DNA from: JBFIHF01 sp964411125
GTDB taxonomy: Bacteria > Myxococcota_A > Bradymonadia > Bradymonadales > Bradymonadaceae
Direction of reading: 5' to 3'
DNA: 48,929 nt
Assembly: GCA_964411125.1 (NCBI GenBank)
Contig: CAYPJU010000047.1
Coordinates: 1-48,929, forward strand
Position numbers and translations under genes: made by a program. The notes beneath the pieces are model-generated. The model had not been told where the DNA came from and made no database searches. It was given only the letters and a program-made list of their open reading frames with translations. How positions within the stretch are numbered: the first letter of the stretch is position 1; the number at the start of each line of letters is the position of its first letter. Positions 25,814 to 34,334 of this stretch are shown piece by piece.

Positions 25814-28123
25814 CTACAGGTCGAAGTCGTAACCCAGACCAGCCATGATCCACCGGCCTTGCTGCTGGTAGGGATGCGACGTGGTGCCGCCCTGGTAGTA
25901 GGTCTGGTTCAGGATGTTGTCGACGGTCAGGTCCGCATGGAATCGCGTATCGGCGATCTCTTTCCACCTCAGGCTCGCACGCAGCAGGAAGTAGTCGTCG
26001 ACCCGGTTGTCCGGTTCCTCCCATTCCCGCGTGATGGGCGGAGTGCCACGACCACCGCGCTGAACGAGGAAGAAGATGTCGATCGGAGAGGCCTGCGAAG
26101 AATAGTAACGCCCTGAGAGACCGAGCCACAGCTTGTCGGTCATCCAGAAGAGCGGCTTCACGTCCAACACGAGGCTGGCGTAGAACAGCGGCACGTTGTC
26201 GATCTCGTTGTTCGTGACCGGGTACACCTCCGAGTGCAGCGGACGCTGATAGGACGCCGCCGCGCGAATTCGGTAGTCCTCGGCGAGGAACGTGATCTCG
26301 TCCTCCACCCCGGCGATGACCAACTGACCGGAGTTCTGGAACACGCTCTCCCCCGATGCCGCATCGGGCTTACGGAAGATGATGTCTCGGTGCTCCAGGT
26401 AGTAGAAGTTGGTGGTGTTGCGGAACCGGTCGTTGAAGGCCCTGATGGTCGGCGTCAACTGGTAAGCCCGCATCCTTTCCGGCAGAAGCGTGGGCGTTCC
26501 GCGGAAGTTTCGCGTCCGGTTGTTTCGCGTGAAGTACGGCGCGTCGACGAAAGAGTCGGAGAACGAGAACTTCACCCCGAACCAGCTCTCCGGGGCGAGG
26601 ATGAGCGCAGTACGAGGGCTGATCGCACGGATGTCCTCTCCGACCTCGAACTCCTCCTCGAGGAACTCGTTCGTGTACAGGTAGTCGACGCGATCTTTGT
26701 AGTCGTAACGAACACCGAGGTTGAAGATGACGTCTCCATTGAACCCGAGCGCATGCTTCAACTGGGTGAATCCCGAGTAGATCGTCTCGCCACCGTCGGG
26801 GAGAACCTGCTCTTCGGACGTGCCCTCGATCGTCTTCAGGTCGCCACTGGACCCGGTGATCCAGTAGCTGTCGACGAGGTCGACACTGTCGATCTGACCA
26901 CCGACGACGACTGCCCCCGACCCCACGGCGCCCATGTCGTAGTTGAGCGTGAGGTGGGACAGATTACCGAGGGTTCGCTCTTGCCAGCCGATGACGGTCG
27001 ACACCTGTTGGTCCGCCCCATTCGATCGCGGAGCGACGACGTCGCGCATGATGGTGGAGTTGGTGTCCGCGTAGAAACCGGAGTGCAGGCTGAGCCAGCC
27101 GAACCACGAATTGTCGTATGCCAGCTCCATGTGCACGTTACGAGACATGTGTCCGGGGCGTACACCGTTCCAGGGGCGGTAGTCTTCGTAGTTGTACGTC
27201 TCGCCGCCCGTGACGGAGCCCGAAGTGAACGGTGGGACCATCTTTCCTTGCCGAGCCCCCAGGTGAAGCGAGAAATCGCCCAGCCGGAGTCGAGCGCCCA
27301 GGTCGTATGAGGCGGGGTCTCGGAACGAACTGAGATAGGCGTTCGTCTCGTCTTCCTCGTCGATCGTGTTGTACTGGTCCTCGGGGGGGACCACGATCGT
27401 CTCCCCTTCGGCACGGTAGAGGTCTGCGAACAGAACCAGCTCGGCCTCGTCGGTGAACTTTTCCCCGACCGCGGCGTGAATCGCTCGTTGTCCGAACGTT
27501 CCTACCTCGGCCTCGATCGTCGCGCCGTCGATCTCCGCAGCGTCCTTGGTGACGATGTTGATGACGCCGTTCAGTGCGAGGTTTCCGTAGATCGCCGAAC
27601 CCGGGCCACGCAAGACTTCGATCTGCTTCACCTTCGACGGGTGAATCCCGATCGAGTGGTCGGGAGCCGCGCTCGAGAAGATTCGCGAGTTGATGCGGTG
27701 CCCGTCCACCAGGATGAGGATCTTCTGCTGCGAGTCGGTGTAGATACCGCGCATCGCGACATTGAGCTCATTCTTGTCCGCGATGAGGGTCATCCCGGGC
27801 ACGTAGTAGATGAGAACTTCCTGCAGGTTACGAGCTCCAATCGCCTCGATCATGTCGGACGTGATGACCGTCACGGGTGCAGGAGACTCACTGAGCGGCT
27901 CCGCGACGAGCGAGGCCGTTCGGACTTCCGGATCGATCAAGAGGCTGAGGTCGAACTCCTCGAGGCCTGTTTCCCCGATGTCTTCGCTCTCCTCGACCGT
28001 TGTCGAATCGTCATTTTCCTCCGCTGCGGGAGGGGTTTGTGCGTACAGAGAAGTGGAGCACACGACGATGCCCAACGCGACGCTCCATGTGGAGACGTTG
28101 CTGAGTCCACGATAAACTGCCAT
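25814..28123 (-). CDS. TonB-dependent outer-membrane receptor
   Basis: Start chosen at the ATG ending at 28123, placed 8 nt after AAGG; a GTG three codons earlier overlaps the ribosome site. About 769 residues: signal peptide ending TSLYA before QTPP, an acidic segment, then a plug domain (APVTVITSDMIEAIGARNLQEVL, VLRGPGSAIYGNLALNGVINIVTKDA) and a ~600-residue barrel rich in aromatic strands, ending in a terminal strand GRWIMAGLGYDFDL, as required for outer-membrane insertion. Such receptors import iron chelates, cobalamin or other scarce ligands using TonB energy. No ExbB/ExbD/TonB gene is nearby and the ligand is unknown. It lies between the exporter and halogenase segments and could import a related metal chelate, but nothing in the sequence proves this. 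Confidence 0.9.
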   Translation of the reverse strand: MAVYRGLSNVSTWSVALGIVVCSTSLYAQTPPAAEENDDSTTVEESEDIGETGLEEFDLSLLIDPEVRTASLVAEPLSESPAPVTVITSDMIEAIGARNLQEVLIYYVPGMTLIADKNELNVAMRGIYTDSQQKILILVDGHRINSRIFSSAAPDHSIGIHPSKVKQIEVLRGPGSAIYGNLALNGVINIVTKDAAEIDGATIEAEVGTFGQRAIHAAVGEKFTDEAELVLFADLYRAEGETIVVPPEDQYNTIDEEDETNAYLSSFRDPASYDLGARLRLGDFSLHLGARQGKMVPPFTSGSVTGGETYNYEDYRPWNGVRPGHMSRNVHMELAYDNSWFGWLSLHSGFYADTNSTIMRDVVAPRSNGADQQVSTVIGWQERTLGNLSHLTLNYDMGAVGSGAVVVGGQIDSVDLVDSYWITGSSGDLKTIEGTSEEQVLPDGGETIYSGFTQLKHALGFNGDVIFNLGVRYDYKDRVDYLYTNEFLEEEFEVGEDIRAISPRTALILAPESWFGVKFSFSDSFVDAPYFTRNNRTRNFRGTPTLLPERMRAYQLTPTIRAFNDRFRNTTNFYYLEHRDIIFRKPDAASGESVFQNSGQLVIAGVEDEITFLAEDYRIRAAASYQRPLHSEVYPVTNNEIDNVPLFYASLVLDVKPLFWMTDKLWLGLSGRYYSSQASPIDIFFLVQRGGRGTPPITREWEEPDNRVDDYFLLRASLRWKEIADTRFHADLTVDNILNQTYYQGGTTSHPYQQQGRWIMAGLGYDFDL

Positions 28124-28257
28124 CAAAGCCACCTTTTTGGATCTGCCGGGGTTGAGATGTTGGGATCATAGGGCGGAATCGCCCGCCGCCGCAACTTCCT
28201 TCGCTGTCGGGGGCCTGATCGCGGCTGCGGGACGTCTCACGCCACGCGAATGCTGGG

Positions 28258-29412
28258 TCAAGGAGCTTGAGCAGCCTGCGGTGCCGATGATTGGGCGGTC
28301 TCGCGCAAACGATCGTTGCTCGCGAGGATCCGGTGTTCGATCCGTCCGGAGTCGTTGCGACGCAGGGAGTGGACGATCCGCGCGTCCCCCATCTCCCACA
28401 CGGTGCCGAAGATGACGTCGCCGCGCGCCAGCGCGTCCCCCCACTTGGCACCCTGATTCTTGAACTCGGGGTTGCTCCAGATGGCCGCGCTCTGCTGCGG
28501 TCTCCCCAACTGCTGACTCAACTGCTGGGTCATCTTCAGGTAGCGCTGCACATACTGGTGGGGCGAGTCGAACTCGCGCTCGAACAGGAAAGCGCCGTGG
28601 GTCAACTGGTCGTACTCGAAGACGTAGACGACCACGCAATCGGGAGCCCCAACGTACTGACAGCGGTATCCGAGGGCGTGCTCGCCCTTTCGCAGCGGGG
28701 GGCCTAGCTGGGTCGTGACCCCCTCCCGCGTCAAACCCCAACTCGCCATTCCGAGGTGGGTGGAGGGGCTCGGATAGGCCCCGGGTGAGGCCGCGCCATC
28801 GCTGCCGACTTCCGCAGACGTGACCTCCGTGTTCGCGTCGAGCCCGAACCCGCGGTCTTTCTGCACCTTGGAGCCGCGAATGGGAGACATCGAGGTGAGA
28901 ACCTGATTGTAGACGGGACGTCCTGCCTCGTAGTCCTTCTCGGGGAAGAGGCCGTAGTGGAAATACGCGTTCTTGCCATCGCTGAACGTGACCCCCTCGA
29001 TGATGACCGCGTCACGCCCCAGCTCGCCCCTCATCTTGGTGCGATACCCGACGATTCCGTTCGCCCAGACCAGCCGCTCCTCGGAGAAGGGGGCCAGGTC
29101 GACCTGACCCCGAATCCGGTCCACCAGATCGGTGTGAAGCCGGTAGAGATAACTCTGCAGCTCGGTCACCTCGCTCTTGAGCGTGAGACGACCGATCAAC
29201 ATCCGTCCGGCCCCCTGGTTGTTGCGCAAGTTCGCCTGATAGAGGGTCTCGCCCTCCTTCTCGTCGACGACTTCCCAGTATCTGGGAATCTGGAACAATT
29301 GTTCGTCTTCGACGCCGGCGGAGTCGGCAACTTTCTGGGGGTTCGCACAGCCCGCGTACGAGAACGTAAACAGCGCCAGGACGAACAGAATTCGTGCGGA
29401 GATGGAGTTCAT
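28258..29412 (-). CDS. Uncharacterised lipoprotein
   Basis: Start chosen at the ATG ending at 29412, which gives a 21-residue lipoprotein signal with SYAGC; the frame runs further upstream over the end of the neighbouring gene without meaning. The 384-residue product contains an N-terminal half with IPRYWEVVDEKEGETLYQANL and a conserved-looking HYGLFPEKDYEAGRPVYNQVLTS, reminiscent of small envelope domains that sit after a lipid anchor, and a second half with GLTREGVTTQLGPP. No catalytic motif is visible and the family is not recognised. It is downstream of the halogenase homologue on the same strand with a 136-nt gap. Confidence 0.78.
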   Translation of the reverse strand: MNSISARILFVLALFTFSYAGCANPQKVADSAGVEDEQLFQIPRYWEVVDEKEGETLYQANLRNNQGAGRMLIGRLTLKSEVTELQSYLYRLHTDLVDRIRGQVDLAPFSEERLVWANGIVGYRTKMRGELGRDAVIIEGVTFSDGKNAYFHYGLFPEKDYEAGRPVYNQVLTSMSPIRGSKVQKDRGFGLDANTEVTSAEVGSDGAASPGAYPSPSTHLGMASWGLTREGVTTQLGPPLRKGEHALGYRCQYVGAPDCVVVYVFEYDQLTHGAFLFEREFDSPHQYVQRYLKMTQQLSQQLGRPQQSAAIWSNPEFKNQGAKWGDALARGDVIFGTVWEMGDARIVHSLRRNDSGRIEHRILASNDRLRETAQSSAPQAAQAP

Positions 29413-29548
29413 GAAGAAAACCCGTTTCGTGACGGTTCGATGATGAGAGCCCCCAGATAGATCGGGTCTGGTCCGCGGGATACACCCAGTTTGGAGCTCG
29501 CAGACGGCTCCCCGATGGCCGGGGAGGCCGGAGTCTGAATCGAGCTTG

Positions 29549-30481
29549 TTACCAACCGGGATGAGGATCGGGATAGGGCGTACCGTTGAGGTCCTCCATC
29601 CGTCGCCGGTTGTGACCGAATTCGTCCTCTCCTGCGACGAGCACCGTCCCGTAGTTCGAAAGGTCGAACGACGAGCCGTGTTCCACGAACTGGTCCAGGC
29701 CAGGGTAGACCTGTACGTGGGTCGCGACGTACCGGGCGACGAACGCCATGCGGACATCGTCTTTGGTGATGTTCGGCAGTGAGCCATGCATCAACTTGCC
29801 CGTGAACATCACGAACTCCCCTGGATCCATGACGAAGTAGTGGGCCTTGGATTCGTCGGCTTCCCATTCGCTGTCGATCTTGAACTCCGCGTAGTCGTAG
29901 CCGAAGAACGACGTGTCCGACTGGCTGGCGTCGTAGATCTGGTCCCCGCGTCCCGTGTTCACGTGCTTGCTTTCGTCGAAGTACCAGGTCTTGTGAGTTC
30001 CCGGCATGACCTTGAAGCAGCCGTTCTCCTTGGTGGCGGGGGTCAGCGCCGTCCACGTGGTGATCTGGTACTCGAAGTTCGGGTCGCGCTTCGTCGGCAC
30101 GAGGTGCGGCTGGCCCGTGGAGTAGCGGAATTCTTCCACCTGGTGCCATTCGGTCCCCGAACTTCCCGGATACTTGACGAAGAATTCCCCGCGCCACGCC
30201 AGGACGTTGGGGCCCAGAACGCTCTGGACTCTCTTGACGATCTCAGGCTTGAAGATGTGTCGCGCGAGCTCCGGGATATCGAGATGGCGGTCGTAGTTCA
30301 GGAAGTGGTTGTCGCCGTAGACGGGACTCTTCCCCGCTTCGGTCCGAGCCTTCCGTGAAACCGCGGAAGCGATCTTCCGCGCTTCGTCCGGCTCGTACAC
30401 TTTGTGAGGTCCCGAGTAGCCGTTCTCCTTGAAAAAGGCCAATTCCTCGGCAGACAGGCCACCTTGCGCTTCGTCGCTCAT
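29549..30481 (-). CDS. SyrB2-like non-haem Fe(II)/2-oxoglutarate halogenase homologue (HxV)
   Basis: 310 residues, resembling the chlorinating-enzyme clade of the PhyH superfamily (SyrB2, BarB1, CytC3) along its whole length: NYDRHLD, PEIVKRVQSVLGPNVLAWR, EFFVKYPG, GTEWHQVEEF, TTWTALTPAT, NGCFKVMPGTH, FFGYDYAEFKID, LMHGSLP, VRMAFVARYV. Iron ligands would be His113 and His232; Arg250 fits the 2-oxoglutarate site. The position that is Asp/Glu in hydroxylases and Ala/Gly in halogenases is Val115, so the carboxylate ligand is absent and an open site for chloride or bromide is plausible. Relatives act on aminoacyl or acyl groups bound to carrier proteins. The gene has GGAGAGA before its start and its own promoter candidate, and follows a type II thioesterase gene. 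Halogenation itself is inferred. Confidence 0.88.
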   Translation of the reverse strand: MSDEAQGGLSAEELAFFKENGYSGPHKVYEPDEARKIASAVSRKARTEAGKSPVYGDNHFLNYDRHLDIPELARHIFKPEIVKRVQSVLGPNVLAWRGEFFVKYPGSSGTEWHQVEEFRYSTGQPHLVPTKRDPNFEYQITTWTALTPATKENGCFKVMPGTHKTWYFDESKHVNTGRGDQIYDASQSDTSFFGYDYAEFKIDSEWEADESKAHYFVMDPGEFVMFTGKLMHGSLPNITKDDVRMAFVARYVATHVQVYPGLDQFVEHGSSFDLSNYGTVLVAGEDEFGHNRRRMEDLNGTPYPDPHPGW

Positions 30482-30539
30482 GCTCTCTCCATCCTCGTCG
30501 CACCTTCGCGACGCTATTTCACGGGGTTAGGGTTCGATG

Positions 30540-30569
30540 AGCATAGATCGGTTGGCTCCGTCAGGTCAA
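30540..30569 (-). promoter_or_regulatory. Candidate promoter of the halogenase-like gene
   Basis: Minus-strand TTGACC (30564-30569 on plus as GGTCAA), 18-nt spacer, TATGCT (AGCATA at 30540-30545). The -35 box matches 5 of 6 and the -10 box 4 of 6. Predicted start about 50 nt before the ATG at 30481. It lies after the thioesterase stop codon, so the gene could be transcribed alone. Confidence 0.5.
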
Positions 30570-30595
30570 CGAAATGTACCGAGATCCGCACCACC

Positions 30596-31333
30596 TCAGG
30601 TCGAGGCAAGCGCGAGGTGACGGTGCAGCCACCGCAGAACCGACGCCGGATCTTCCTCCAGGTAGAAATGACCACCGGGGAACACCTTCGTCTCGCACGA
30701 ACTCGTGAACTTCGCCCATTCGGCCAGGTCGGCAGGGTCCACGTTGGGATCTTCGCTGCCTCCCAGCGCCGTGATCGGCGTTCGAATCGGCGCGCGCCCG
30801 GCCGTCGAATACGTGTCGACCAATCGCAGGTCGGCCCGCAGAACCTGCACGCAAAGCCGTAGCAAGTCGGGATACTGTAGGACCTCGCTCGGAGTGCCAC
30901 CCAACTCTTCGATCATTTCCACCAGCGATTCGTCGTCCCACTCGTAGCGCTCCCATCCCCGGGGGACCGGGGTAGCCCCCGAAATCACCACACGAGCGGG
31001 CGCCAGGTCGCGGTGCTCGAGCCGGCGCGCGACCTCGAACGCGAGTAGACCCCCCAGGCTGTGGCCGAACAACACGTGCGGGTGGCCGCTCCGCCAGATG
31101 TGCTCGATCGACGACACCAGCCCGTCTGCAGCCTGGTCCATCGAGCGGTACATCGTCTCACCGAAGCGCCGTTCGCGGCCCGGAAGAAGCGTCGCCGTCA
31201 CCGACGCCTCCGCCGGTAAGTGTTCGGGCCACGCCTTGAACGCAGCCGCACTACCACCGGCGTGGTGAAGGCAAATGTAGTGTATCTGGGGAGAACGAGC
31301 CGTCCGGAGACGGATCAAGGCGGAAAGACTCAT
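30596..31333 (-). CDS. Type II (discrete) thioesterase of the PKS/NRPS kind
   Basis: About 245 residues of alpha/beta-hydrolase fold matching stand-alone thioesterases (GrsT/SrfAD-like): early ICLHHAGGSAAAFKAW, LLPGRERRFGE, the nucleophile elbow GHSLGG with Ser92, GGSEDPNVD supplying Asp, and GGHFYLEED supplying His. These enzymes clear stalled acyl groups from carrier proteins or release products. Start is uncertain: ATG ending at 31333 is used because of a nearby GAG; in-frame alternatives end at 31348 and 31360. It is divergent from the PilZ gene (about 45 nt) and precedes the halogenase homologue on the same strand (114-nt gap). The only carrier protein visible in the window is in the PKS at 13378-16452, a likely partner. 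Confidence 0.9.
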   Translation of the reverse strand: MSLSALIRLRTARSPQIHYICLHHAGGSAAAFKAWPEHLPAEASVTATLLPGRERRFGETMYRSMDQAADGLVSSIEHIWRSGHPHVLFGHSLGGLLAFEVARRLEHRDLAPARVVISGATPVPRGWERYEWDDESLVEMIEELGGTPSEVLQYPDLLRLCVQVLRADLRLVDTYSTAGRAPIRTPITALGGSEDPNVDPADLAEWAKFTSSCETKVFPGGHFYLEEDPASVLRWLHRHLALAST

Positions 31334-31378
31334 CGGGGTGCTCGACATCTGTGGCGTCACACGAGTACTCTCGCCACA

Positions 31379-32722
31379 ATGACAGAGCCACCTCTTTCAG
31401 ACGAGTTCTTTCGCGATCTCGCGGAGTGCGAGACCGTGCGGATCGCCCTCAGGGCGCAGGTGCGCGTGGAGTGGGACAAGCACCCCGCCGTCTCCGTGCA
31501 CCGACCCATCTCTCCCGTCCAGCTCGACGGTGTCGACGCGGCCATCGTCGGCGTCCCGGTCAGCGGAGAAGTCGACACCGTCTGGAAAGCCTCGGGCAAA
31601 TTCGGCGAAGGGGGCCGGTTCGAGGTCGAGAAGGTCGAGAAGATCGGACGTGAGGCGAAGGCGTACCTCGTCAGCCGCACCAGCCGGCGGATCGACAGCC
31701 CGACGTGCGACGTCGCAATCCGAGTCGGGCGGCTCCCCACAGCAATCGAGGGGCGGTGTCTCGACCTCAGCGCCGGCGGGATCGGCATGGTCGCAGATGC
31801 CAGCCTCGAGCTGGGCGAGCCCGTCACCGTGACCATCGAGGCCGAAGAACAGACACTCGAGATCCCCGGCTTCGTAGCTCACGCGGGAGGAGGGCGCGTC
31901 GGCGTACGATTCGCACCACTCGCTCGAACAGACGCCCAGCCCCTGTACACGCTGCTGAACGGCCTCGCCGGTGAGGAAATCGTCTCCCTCATTCCGACCC
32001 GCGACTCCACTCCCGACTTCTACGAAGCACTCGATTCGGCCGAGGATGTTCGGGTCGTGATGGAATGCGCGGGAGAGATCGATGGCTCCAGCATCGTCGT
32101 CCGCAACCCCGCTGGGGAGGATGGGCTGCTCTCCACCTTGCGAACCCTCGAGGTCGAGGTCGCCGATGGGATCTGGCACGCCGAGGTGGCCTCCGCCACG
32201 GCGGACCGAGTCCGCTTCGCCAACGTCGCGTCGATGGGAGACCCCCGCGCCACCCCTCGGGTCGCCGGCTTTCGGGTCCCCCTCCCGGCCAGCGCTGGGG
32301 TCGAAGTCACCCGGCAGACCGACTCTTCCACCTTCGTCGCCACCGGACGCGATCTGAGCCGCGGGGGGATCGGGATTGCCTGGACCGACGCCGGAGCGTT
32401 GACGCGCAATGAACTCCTCGATCTGGAGCTGCGGTTGCGCGACGGTACCGTCAAGTCGTACCGCGGGCGCGCTGTCTACGCGCGCCGAGAGGAAGAAGAG
32501 ATGTTCGCCGGGATAGAATTCGTCGGATTGTCCGGGGCTGCGAGAGAAGACCTGAACAATCTCGTGACGCGCCTCGAGAATCGCATGCTCCTCAGCCGCG
32601 CCCTCTATCTGGGATGCGGGATCCTGGCCCTGGTGGTGTTACTCGTGGTGTTCGCTCAGTGGGTCGTGCCCGAGCGCCCCCGAGGAGCCGCTGCGGACCC
32701 ACCGGCGGTCTCCGGCGACTGA
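31379..32722 (+). CDS. Tandem PilZ-domain protein with C-terminal membrane helix
   Basis: Start chosen at ATG 31379 (MTEPPLSDEFF); the longer frame overlaps the divergent thioesterase. 447 residues with two PilZ-type domains: the first with RTSRR then LDLSAGGIG and VGVRF, the second with RVAGFR then RDLSRGGIG and FAGIEF. The DxSxxG motifs are intact in both; the Arg motif is good in the first and irregular in the second, so the first is the better c-di-GMP binder. An N-terminal ~90-residue region may be a further degenerate repeat. One membrane helix near the C-terminus (LGCGILALVVLLVVFAQWV) anchors it with the domains in the cytoplasm. It precedes the phosphoesterase by 26 nt and the export operon, hinting at c-di-GMP control of that process. 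Confidence 0.85.
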   Translation: MTEPPLSDEFFRDLAECETVRIALRAQVRVEWDKHPAVSVHRPISPVQLDGVDAAIVGVPVSGEVDTVWKASGKFGEGGRFEVEKVEKIGREAKAYLVSRTSRRIDSPTCDVAIRVGRLPTAIEGRCLDLSAGGIGMVADASLELGEPVTVTIEAEEQTLEIPGFVAHAGGGRVGVRFAPLARTDAQPLYTLLNGLAGEEIVSLIPTRDSTPDFYEALDSAEDVRVVMECAGEIDGSSIVVRNPAGEDGLLSTLRTLEVEVADGIWHAEVASATADRVRFANVASMGDPRATPRVAGFRVPLPASAGVEVTRQTDSSTFVATGRDLSRGGIGIAWTDAGALTRNELLDLELRLRDGTVKSYRGRAVYARREEEEMFAGIEFVGLSGAAREDLNNLVTRLENRMLLSRALYLGCGILALVVLLVVFAQWVVPERPRGAAADPPAVSGD

Positions 32723-32748
32723 GGCTCCACTTCCCAACCGAGACGAAC

Positions 32749-33546
32749 ATGCGCGTTGCCTGGGTCACCGACGTTCATTTCAACTTCGTCGCCAGCGGAC
32801 AACTCGACCGGTTCCTCGCCTCGCTCCAGGCCGCCGACTGTGACGCGATCCTCGTCACCGGCGACATCGCCGAGGCTCCGACTCTCCTCAAGAGCCTCGA
32901 ACGCTTCGGCCCCGTCCCAGGACGTCTCTACTACGTTCTGGGCAACCACGACTTCTATCGGTCGCGGGTCGGGCACGTCCGGGCCCGCGCGTCCGAGTCT
33001 CATCACGGGACCTACCTGCATGCCCACCCCCCCGTGGCACTCACCGACGAGTGGGGACTGGTCGGGGTCGACGGCTGGGCTGACGGAGGTTACGGCAATG
33101 CTCGCTTCTCGGATCTCGTCTTCACGGATTGGTATCTGATCGACGACTTCCGAGAGGTCGATGCCATCTCCGATTTCGAGGCCAGGATGCGAGTCGTCGG
33201 CGCCTTCGCGAACGAATCGGCGGACGCTCTCCGGAGTGCGCTGACCGCTGCCGCGGGGAGATTCCCGAAACTGCTCGTCCTCACGCATGTCCCTCCATTT
33301 GCCGAGGCCGCCGGCGACGACGGCAGTGCGATGGCGTCCCTCTGGGTCCCCTGGTTGGCCTGCCGGGCCACCGGGGAAGTGCTCGCTCAGTTCGCCGACG
33401 ACCATCCCGACATCGAACTGGAGGTCCTCTGCGGACACACTCACGTCCGGCGGGTGACTCACCCCCGCCCAAACCTCACCGTTCGGACGGGCGCCGCCAC
33501 CTACGGTACCCCCGCGATCGAGAAAGTCTGGCAACTGTCCGGATGA
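32749..33546 (+). CDS. Calcineurin-like metallophosphoesterase
   Basis: 265 residues from ATG 32749; the longer frame overlaps the PilZ gene. The full metal-site series is present: TDVHFNF, VTGDIAEA, LGNHDFYRS, THVPPF and CGHTHVRR, which bind two metal ions in phosphodiesterases and phosphatases of this superfamily. No signal peptide or membrane helix, so it acts in the cytoplasm. It follows the PilZ gene by 26 nt and precedes the ABC operon by 83 nt. Substrates in this superfamily range from cyclic nucleotides to lipids (LpxH) and phosphoproteins; none can be assigned here. Confidence 0.9.
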   Translation: MRVAWVTDVHFNFVASGQLDRFLASLQAADCDAILVTGDIAEAPTLLKSLERFGPVPGRLYYVLGNHDFYRSRVGHVRARASESHHGTYLHAHPPVALTDEWGLVGVDGWADGGYGNARFSDLVFTDWYLIDDFREVDAISDFEARMRVVGAFANESADALRSALTAAAGRFPKLLVLTHVPPFAEAAGDDGSAMASLWVPWLACRATGEVLAQFADDHPDIELEVLCGHTHVRRVTHPRPNLTVRTGAATYGTPAIEKVWQLSG

Positions 33547-33629
33547 TCCCCGCCCAACGAATCCATGGTCGACGATGAGGGGCGCCCGCGATACACTCTC
33601 GCCCGACCAGATCTCGAAAAGGAAAGAAC

Positions 33630-34334
33630 GTGTCGACCGATCCGATTGTTCGCATGAGCGACGTCCGGAAGAGCTACATGCTCGGCAAGACCGAGGTCCC
33701 CGCGCTCCGTGGAATCGACCTGGAGGTTGCCCGCGGCGAGTTCACGACCATCGCCGGACCCTCGGGCTCCGGGAAGACGACCCTCCTCAATCTCATCGGT
33801 TGCGTGGACGTCGCCTCCAGCGGAGTCGTGCAGGTCGACGGGCGAGACACGGGCAAGCTTTCCGACCGGGCGCTCACCAATCTGCGCCTGCACACGCTCG
33901 GGTTCATCTTTCAGAGTTTCAACCTCATCGCCGTGCTCGACGTCTTTCAAAACGTGGAGTTTCCGCTCCTCCTGAAGGGGGGAACCACAAAGGGCGAGAG
34001 GGAAAAGGCCGTCCGCGAGATTCTGGAGCGAGTCGGCCTGGGGTCCCATCTCCGACACCGTCCCGGCGAGCTCTCCGGTGGGCAGCGGCAGAGAGTCGCC
34101 GTCGCGAGGGCCCTCGTCACCAAACCTCGACTGGTGCTGGCTGACGAGCCCACCGCCAACCTCGATTCGGATACGGGCAATTCGATCATCGAATTGCTCC
34201 GAGAACTCAACGAACACGATGAGACGACCTTCGTGTTCTCGACGCATGATCCGAAGGTGATCGCCAGGGCACGTCGAATCATTCACATGGTCGACGGGGT
34301 TCTCACCGAACCCGAGGCACGAACGTCTGCATGA
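33630..34334 (+). CDS. ABC transporter ATPase, LolD/MacB type
   Basis: 234 residues from a GTG preceded by AAGGAAAG. Walker A GPSGSGKTT, Q-loop FIFQSFNLI, signature LSGGQRQRVA, Walker B LVLADEPTANLD and the switch STHDPKV are all intact. The sequence type (KSYMLGKTEVPALRGIDLEV) is that of the MacB/LolD group, ATPases that power mechanical transfer of lipoproteins or other envelope cargo rather than pore transport. The stop overlaps the start of the next gene by 4 nt (ATGA), so it is translationally coupled to its permease. Confidence 0.93.
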   Translation: MSTDPIVRMSDVRKSYMLGKTEVPALRGIDLEVARGEFTTIAGPSGSGKTTLLNLIGCVDVASSGVVQVDGRDTGKLSDRALTNLRLHTLGFIFQSFNLIAVLDVFQNVEFPLLLKGGTTKGEREKAVREILERVGLGSHLRHRPGELSGGQRQRVAVARALVTKPRLVLADEPTANLDSDTGNSIIELLRELNEHDETTFVFSTHDPKVIARARRIIHMVDGVLTEPEARTSA

